Shown one piece after another: positions 56,881 to 64,000 of a stretch of 64,000 nt of DNA. Numbering within the stretch: the first letter of the stretch is position 1; each line of letters begins with the position of its first letter. The notes under the pieces are model-generated. The model did no database searches and was not told where the DNA came from. It saw nothing but the letters and a program-made list of their open reading frames with translations. Position numbers and translations under genes: made by a program. Source of the DNA: Rotaria sp. Silwood1 (taxonomy: Eukaryota > Rotifera > Eurotatoria > Philodinida > Philodinidae); NCBI GenBank assembly GCA_905250075.1, contig CAJNOP010000017.1:1805734-1869733 (forward strand), written 5' to 3'.

Positions 56881-59800
56881 CTCAAAATTCGTATGAAAGA
56901 TTATATATAAGAATGTGAATAAAAAAAGGAAGTTTTAATGTTTATTTGATTGGTATTTTAGAAGCAAGGAATAGGTTGCATAGTTTGTTTTTAACATACC
57001 TTAGCTTCATATTGTGTGTATTTGTTTGGTTGAAGACGAATTACAATGGCACATGGTTTGCTAAACCGACTCTTTATTATCGTTCGCATAGGTTACTTTT
57101 TATCTTGCTTTGGAATTTACAAAAGATTTTTTCTCTATTTTAAATTAATGACAAAACACTCAGCAGTAGAAAAGCAGTCAAAAATAAAAATAACCAAAAT
57201 GATAAGATATGGTGACGTATCTACTCATATTTCACTTAATGTCTTATTACTAAAAACAACACAAATAATAGTTGCCTAAAGAGTAAAAAGGATGAACCAT
57301 ATTCCTATTTCGCGTATAGGTCAGCATTTATCAAAAATAAGAACTAATGTGCGTTATTTATTGCTAAGGTTGAATTCTCTCGTTTAATTTTCTCTACTTC
57401 CTATTCGTTTGCGTCTTCTCTATGACGATAGTGAAAACAAAGAATAAAGAGAGACGCTGGATATCAAATTCGACGCGAAGCAATCATTCGAAATCAACTG
57501 TCTCTATTACATCACCTTCCGATGACAAAATCTACTCTTTAACCTTCCATGCTTTAACTAAATATCATACTTCCTTTTCGATCATGCACTCTTTCAGATG
57601 TTGTAAGCAACTGTTAGAAACGAATCGAACAATTGTTTTTCGAGACGTTTGTCGATCGAAACTAATGTTAATTGTAAAAATTCGATTGTTCGTGACGGTA
57701 AATTTGAAAAAAAGCAATTTGTTGAAAGAAGTGAGATCGATTTATTCCAGTTGAATATTGGCGTGGCCATCTGTTTTTATTTCGATTATCGATCAAATGT
57801 GTGCTGAGAAATGTATTGAAATATGATAAGGTAAACTCGAAATGTAATGATATCCGAGGATTACAATATGATCAAGAATATTTTATGGGTTAAACGAAAG
57901 CTGATGAAGATACGATTGATATTCTGATTGATTTGGGTCATGCTCATCATTATCATCTTCATATCGATTTTGATAAATCTGGCTAGAATAGTCCGATAGT
58001 AAATTTCTTCAAGCTATGAAAAATGCTTAACAAGCTTGAGCTTTACAAAAGAATATCGAACAATGAAATTCGATACGTATGACAGCGATATTAGTTATGA
58101 CCGCTAATTTTCATCAAAAGATTGCAAATAATTTCCAAGCTCTTCCTTTTTATACACGATCAATTTCATTTTTCGAACAAAACATGTCACTGGAATTGTC
58201 TGTCTATGCTGAATAACAAAACCAATTTGTCATCATTCAATGGAACTGTCATTAGTTCGACGAGAGTTTCAACGCATCTTGAAACGAGTTCTCATTATTT
58301 GCTTTCGAGGTTCGCTGTGAGATCATCCTCATCGAATCTCAACTCAGAGTGATCTTCGACGCATTACTCAACTGAAACATTAAAAAAAAAACTTAAGTTT
58401 TGCCTTTTATTGGATCCTGAAACTTACACGATATCCTATCAACTGGAAGGAATGAATTCAATAGAAGGTTGATAACAACTCACGACAGAGAAATCAAAGA
58501 TCACAAAAGATTTACTGGTTTTGGGTCACTATTTGAATTAATCGGATAAAGAAGCATTTTTGAGTTGGTTTTTTGGAAATTGACCGTAAAAGATTCTCGA
58601 TCGTGCTAGATTCGGAACTCCAGTATTTTTCGACTGCAACTCCATGAGTTGAAATTGATTTGGTCACTGAATTACTTGTCGAAGGGAACATGTCATGTTG
58701 CATCATATGAGTCGAAATTCTTGAATTTCTAGAATTGACTTCAATCCTATTTTGTCTGTCGAGAAAACACGCGAAACAGAATCAAAAGGCATTTTTCCAT
58801 ATTTCCAATTTCTTTCGATGGATATTAATCTACTTAGACTGCACACAAAAATGTTCTGTTCGTTCATAAAAATCATTTGCATTGTAAAATAACTCTTGTT
58901 GAATGACAGAGCTCTAGCATATGGTTTATCTAAAAGAGCATCTTTGAATGCAGGTTTTTTTAAATATTTACCATTGGTGTGCCACTCGATCAAAAACATC
59001 TCGAGCAATTTTCAGAATTGAAATCGCGAAAAGAAACGAAAACGTCTCTTTTAATTGTATTCTTTTTAATTCTACCCAAAAGATAAGGTTTCACTTCTGT
59101 CAGCTGATCAATTGCTCACTAGCATCGGATTGACAAGTTAGATATTTTTTCTAGTGAATGAACAAAATCCAGCACCGAACGAATCCTCATTCGTCTAGGA
59201 AAAAAATAAATACATTTCTCTAATAGCTCAATTGATACTTTGCTGTGTCGAACAACTGTTGACACATATTTCAAATGTTAGTTCTCTTGCCTAACAACTG
59301 AATGCCCAGTTTTTTCGTTAGGAAAGAGACTTCATGCTAGACCGTTATGTGTAGAACTAAAGGGTCTTCTGGTCAATAGTCAGAATATTAAATAAGGGAA
59401 TAGTGGCAACGAAGCAAAGATGTTACTTGAACTTTGTCAATCCAACGAATATATGATATAGAATATCGGATATAACTTCAATTTGGAAAAGCTGAAAATC
59501 ATCAAATCAAAAAAGTCTACACGTGATAGAAGAATCGTTTCAACCTCTTCAGCATCCAGCAGATTGGTGACCACTTCCTCATTTGACTCTTTGTTCACTG
59601 GTTATTGATATTGATGTGGTTGTTGTTTTGTGAACACATATCAAAATACAAGAATCTGTAGGCGTTACCATGTCCAAAAGAAGCGAATTAACTAAAAGAA
59701 AATGAAGTTTTAACTATTGATAACAACAACGCTTCACATTTACCGTTTTCAATAATATAAAATTACGCGAAATAGAAGATCCTTTATTTTTCATTAAATG

Positions 59801-62800
59801 TTTTTTATCAATTATATGATAAGAAAAGGATAGTGCCATATTCATGATCACTCAACAACAAAATAAAAGATAGAGTAAAAGAAAATGTAAATGACGAATA
59901 ATGTGTACGGTGAATAAGAGTGAAAGAATTAGGATATGGATGTGGCTGTGGCTGTTGGTATTTTCTTCTCTCACACCCGCACTTCCATGAAATAAAAAAC
60001 AGACGAAAACTTGACATTCTATTCTAATGGAATGAATATAAAATAGTTGCAAAGGTTTCCAGAAAAGCGATGCAAGTACCCTTCCAAAGGAATAGTTCAT
60101 ATTTGAAATCTAGATGTTACAGGAAAATGTTTGGTCAACACGTTTAGTACTTGATTATTCTTTGGAATGGAGGTCTCCAAAAGGTTAAAAACGTGCATAT
60201 TTTCTTTATCAGATGATAAAGTGAGAGTCGTTAAAGTTTGTGAGCGCTATGTATACCTTTGTATAGACAATATCGGGTTTCTTCGCACCAAGAAGTGTAT
60301 AGGTAATAGCTCTTTGTTTTTTTAAGTTAACAGTCGAAAGAGAAAGTCAATGATGGCAGAGAATCATCACAAAGAGCTGGATGTAAAATTCATTATCTTC
60401 CATGAAAATTGACCAGATATATTCTCCAGGTGATAAATAGCTTTGAATAAGATACGTGTACGCCATTCGATAGAGTCCATTGACAGTAGACAAAGCGTTT
60501 AATAATTCATCTCCTTGTGGATTCTTTTTCAATTTATGACGATTTTATTGAGTTTCAACTCTAGTGTAAGATATGTCATTTTAACCTGAAATTTTCCTTA
60601 TGAAAATATTTGGTGTTCTTTGTCATACTACTAACATTTCAGCTAGAACGACTGTTATTTTTTCGAACTATTACATCCTCAATCCATGTGTATACTTTAG
60701 AAAAGATTCATAAAAATCTGATTTTCTAGTACATTGGTTATTTCACGAAAAAAAAATTTGTTGCGACTAAAACGTAACAATAAGATCCACAACAGTTACA
60801 AATGATTTGTCCGAATAAATTTCTAATAGGTATTGATAACATATCTACGTAACTTCAAAACTGTTACAATAACTGTCGAATTAGATCAGTTCTTATTACA
60901 AGGTCACTCAAAATTCATTACACACAATGTTTGGGCACTACACATGCCTTTAAATACAGAAATGCTAAAGTGTTACTATAGCATTGGTGATTCGAAAGCT
61001 GTACTTTCGTCTTTGCTTGTGATATTTTGATAAAAAATACATCCCATGCAACTGTCGTACAGAAGTCGAAATTAAACATGCTAAGCATACAATTCTCTTC
61101 GCATTATTTGATCAGCCATAAGTAATTGTTTTCTCTTTCTACAAGTTGCCTAAGCAGACTTTAAAGAAGCATACGATGGGTGCAACGAGCGGTCGAAAAT
61201 TTGACATATATAATTTTTGTTTGTCTATCTCAATTTCGAGCTCTTCACGTCCACCGAATTCTGATCACTCGAAAACTGTATCCTATCGAACATTCATTTT
61301 GATTCATCAAGTGCTTGTAGACCTCTCGATACTCATTGGAACTTCAAGTACTTGAGAAAAGAAACATATCGAAGCATGATATTGAGTGCCTTAATAGAAG
61401 CAAACCAAGCAGAATAATACTTTCAAGGGGTGAGATTAATTTTCATATCGTCAAACGTCTTCAAAGAGTGATTTACAAATGTGTCTTTGATCCGGCTACC
61501 TTAGTCGGGTAATTTATGTTCGCACTATATTTTCGTTAGTTTCACAACTTGCTAAAAAATATTTAACATTAACTAATGAAAAATAACAAGTAAGATCGGA
61601 ATTCACAAGCGTTTCCGACGGAAAATACAGTCATAACAAATTTAGCGTTTTGAATGTGTGAAATTTTTTTTTTCTGTTTTTACATTTTATCACACAAATG
61701 AATTATTTATCAAATAAGTTCCTTATGTAGCACCTGAGACTCCAAAAAAGCATTTTCTCTAGTAACAGAGAAGCAAAAAGTGGTTTTATTCTATTAAAGT
61801 TATCTTTTAATGTGTGACAACTGTTAACAAGTTTTAAAAGAACAACCTTGAAAGTACTATCCTTCTAGGAATTGAAAAGATAACTTTCGTAGAACGGCTT
61901 GATTCGAAAATTTCGCGTTTTACTGACATATCCCTGAACTTATCAAAAAATGAGAATCCGAGACATCCATTTGAAATTTCGATGCCCATGGCAACCTTAA
62001 ATCTACGCATCGAAATGCCTATCAGATGGCCGGTTGGGTGTTGTTTACTATGCGACGATATCGAAGAAGATTTTGTCGTAGGTCATATATTCTAGTAGCT
62101 TTCATTATTAATATCAAGAATAATAGTAGTTATAATCCTAGAGGTAGTCAATGAGTTTTATATTGACGTTTCAAAAGGACTTCTTTGAGATGTTATTTGT
62201 AAAGTTTTTATGACAAATGAAGCTCAAGTTACACTAATATTGATTCAAAAGCATTTAGTTTTATGGAAGATCTGAAAATGCCAATATAAATTTAAGTCTT
62301 CACTCTTTATGCTGGTTTGATATGAGTTTAGTTTGTAGTGAGAATGTTGAAAGTAGTTCATCAAAGTAAGACTATTAAATCAATAAGAATTCATGATGAA
62401 CTTTATTAACATTCATGCACTTACATGAGAATATTTGTATTAACTTCTAAGATCTAATCAAAGAAGCTTTTCATACAGCACTAATTTACGAATCGTAGCA
62501 ATTGAGTTTATCTTATTCTTCAGTCCGATATATTTCTCAATAGCTTCTTTATTTTAAATTATTTTATACAAGTTTATAATGAACGGAACGCGATAAACCT
62601 TTTGATGTCAAACTCTCATTTGCTTGATGCAAGTTACGAAAGTTATGCACAAGTTTGTGTAAGATTCATTTACTCTGGAATGTTCGATATCATGTTCATC
62701 ATAGTTCACTTGGTGCAAGAGCAAAAGTTTATGTTCTTATTCTTTTTATTTCAATAATGGTTAGTTTGTTGTATAGAATAGCGTATCGTGGAAGAATGTC

Positions 62801-62868
62801 TTTCTATATCAGATTTAAAGAATTTGAGTGATATCATATATGTTATATTCTTGATTTAGAACATTCAT
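56881..62868. other. gene-free region between the two ART loci
   Basis: About 6 kb without a recognised gene. A minus-strand frame of 101 codons at 58703-59008 and others below 110 codons have no family resemblance I can name and no splice-linked partners. A pyrimidine tract with AG at 62858-62859 lies just before the next ATG. Confidence 0.5.
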
Positions 62869-63657
62869 ATGGCTCATAGTACTATCAACGAAAAACATTC
62901 TGCTTTACGCTTTGCTGATGTGGGCACATTACCAAAACGAATGTTGGCACCCATAGAAGGCTATGAAAAAGCACCGCTTGTTACGCTTGACGAAGCTGTA
63001 AAACCTCTGATCAGCATTGTACCTAAAGTCGAACGAAATGTATTTATAGTTAAACAGAACTGTCAAGAGCCAGAAAATGGTTTAACAAGTGACGAATCGG
63101 CTTCAATTATGCTTTACACCTATGAATCGATGCCACATGAAGACTCCCTGTATGTTAAGCTTAATGCCACTTTACGTTCCGAACAAAGAAAACAATTAAT
63201 CCCATGGTTTCTCTATCTTCGACTCATACTGACAGCGCTTGCTCGTCTTCCATCAAAGAATCGTGCCGTTTTTCGAGGAGTCAAACAAAACTTGTGGATT
63301 GATTATCCACTAGGTAAAATTTTCATTTGGTGGGGGTTTTCATCGTGCACGTCATCAGTCGCAGTGTTGGAAAATGAACAATTTTTCGGCAAAACTGGAA
63401 ATAGAACTCTATTTCAAATAGAGTGCACCACAGCGAAGGACATCAAAAAACATTCATTCGTGCCCAACGAAGATGAAATGCTTTTATTACCCGCCAGACA
63501 ATTTCAAGTCATATCTTGTCTCGATTCTGGCAATGGACTTCATATCGTACAACTCATAGAATTGAAGCCACAGTTCGATCTTCTTGAGCCAGTTCCATCG
63601 TCAAGTCCATCAGGTCAACTCAAGGGAAGCTCACAAGTGACGCCACGAAGTCAGTAA
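62869..63657 (+). CDS. NAD-dependent arginine ADP-ribosyltransferase (ART)
   Basis: A single open exon of 262 residues. It should transfer ADP-ribose from NAD+ to arginine on target proteins. The R-S-E catalytic set is complete: Arg136 in VFRGVK, Ser158-Ser159 in the WGFSSCTS motif, and the ExE motif at Glu201-Glu203 (NEDEMLLLP). The N-terminal 110 residues (RFADVGT, GYEKAPLVTLDEAV, LTSDESASIMLYT) are the usual leader of this bdelloid ART type. The last 25 residues are Ser/Pro-rich and end at TAA. No signal peptide or membrane helix, so it is probably intracellular. An acceptor-like AG at 62858-62859 opens a frame that continues into the ATG (AAC ATT CAT ATG), so either a leader or an upstream coding exon may be joined there. 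Target unknown. Confidence 0.85.
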   Translation: MAHSTINEKHSALRFADVGTLPKRMLAPIEGYEKAPLVTLDEAVKPLISIVPKVERNVFIVKQNCQEPENGLTSDESASIMLYTYESMPHEDSLYVKLNATLRSEQRKQLIPWFLYLRLILTALARLPSKNRAVFRGVKQNLWIDYPLGKIFIWWGFSSCTSSVAVLENEQFFGKTGNRTLFQIECTTAKDIKKHSFVPNEDEMLLLPARQFQVISCLDSGNGLHIVQLIELKPQFDLLEPVPSSSPSGQLKGSSQVTPRSQ

Positions 63658-64000
63658 TAATCATGACTTACGAGGGAACATTCCCAAGTGATACCCGCCG
63701 TTTCAGCTCATATTGTGCCCAAAAGTAGATCTCGGTAAGACTAGAGAAAGTCTAAAAGGGTTTGTGCCATTGCGCCTTTGAAGCCGAGGTATGCCTATTT
63801 TACTGAATTTTCGGCCCTTTTTAGGGTATTGATCGAAAAATCAAATTACGAAGTTTCCATCTGAAATTTCTAACATAGATAGATATAGTTACACCTAGAA
63901 TATCCTAGAAGTTTCAGCCGAATAGAATGTTCCTATGTGGAGATATTGGATCTCCAAAAAATAGTCATTTGCGACAGATATTTCATAAAAGTCGAATTTA
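63658..64000. other. 3' flank of ART gene, right window edge
   Basis: Non-coding. The first 150 bp are richer in GC than most spacers and contain the self-complementary AGGGAACATTCCC at about 63672. They may be the end of a repeat that continues beyond the window. No poly(A) signal of the AATAAA type was seen. Confidence 0.4.

Noticed and set aside
58703-59008. 101-codon minus-strand frame between the ART loci
   Set aside because: I could not connect it to any family or to further exons; composition is not clearly coding.
1-64000. tRNA, rRNA, CRISPR array, bacterial operon or integrated viral genes
   Set aside because: No cloverleaf B-box motif, rRNA-like block, spaced direct-repeat array, or reverse transcriptase, integrase or capsid-like frame could be recognised by eye.

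Overview
The window is AT-rich, intron-bearing animal DNA that most resembles a bdelloid rotifer nuclear scaffold. The reasons are: an arginine ADP-ribosyltransferase (ART) gene, and a broken ART gene fused to a TPR tail, both of a type greatly expanded in bdelloids; many introns of only 50-70 nt next to introns of 1-2 kb; and a pyrimidine tract plus AG lying 0-35 nt upstream of several start codons, as expected if mRNAs receive a trans-spliced leader. Species cannot be fixed from sequence alone. A run of 100 N at 7786-7885 is a nominal assembly gap. All exon structures below were built by hand from splice consensus, reading-frame phase and family similarity; none is backed by RNA data.

Layout. 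1-6.9 kb: gene-free, with a degenerate foldback repeat. 6.9-9.3 kb (+): a Reeler-DOMON-cytochrome b561 protein (FRRS1-like). 9.3-14.3 kb: gene-free, holding a near-perfect 559-bp palindrome. 14.3-16.5 kb (+): a Pro-rich, alveolin/articulin-like repeat protein, ending tail to tail with a small RING-finger protein on the minus strand (16.8-17.5 kb). 18.8-22.4 kb (+): an ABCD4-like ABC half-transporter, with a GC-rich MITE in the intron that splits its Walker A glycine codon. 23.0-30.0 kb (+): a PDXDC1-like PLP-fold protein whose introns are swollen by repeats. 32.5-39.5 kb (+): a Cys-loop, anion-type ligand-gated channel carrying two phase-matched, apparently mutually exclusive M1-M2 pore cassettes and several possible 5' ends. 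39.5-45.4 kb: gene-free, with a hAT-like MITE and a second inverted repeat. 45.4-48.4 kb (-): a second, divergent pentameric channel subunit. 48.4-54.7 kb: gene-free. 54.7-56.9 kb (-): an ART-TPR pseudogene with several lesions. 56.9-62.9 kb: gene-free. 62.9-63.7 kb (+): an intact ART.

The genes do not form a pathway. The two channels are neighbours but belong to different branches of the pentameric family. The most interesting signal is the duplicated, diverged pore cassette at 37438-38197: it would let one gene make two channel types that differ at the 2', 9' and 14' positions of M2. Other points of note are the alveolin-like protein in an animal context, the retained lysine in the PDXDC1-like protein, the leader acceptor signals, and a set of foldback or MITE-type elements placed in introns and spacers.
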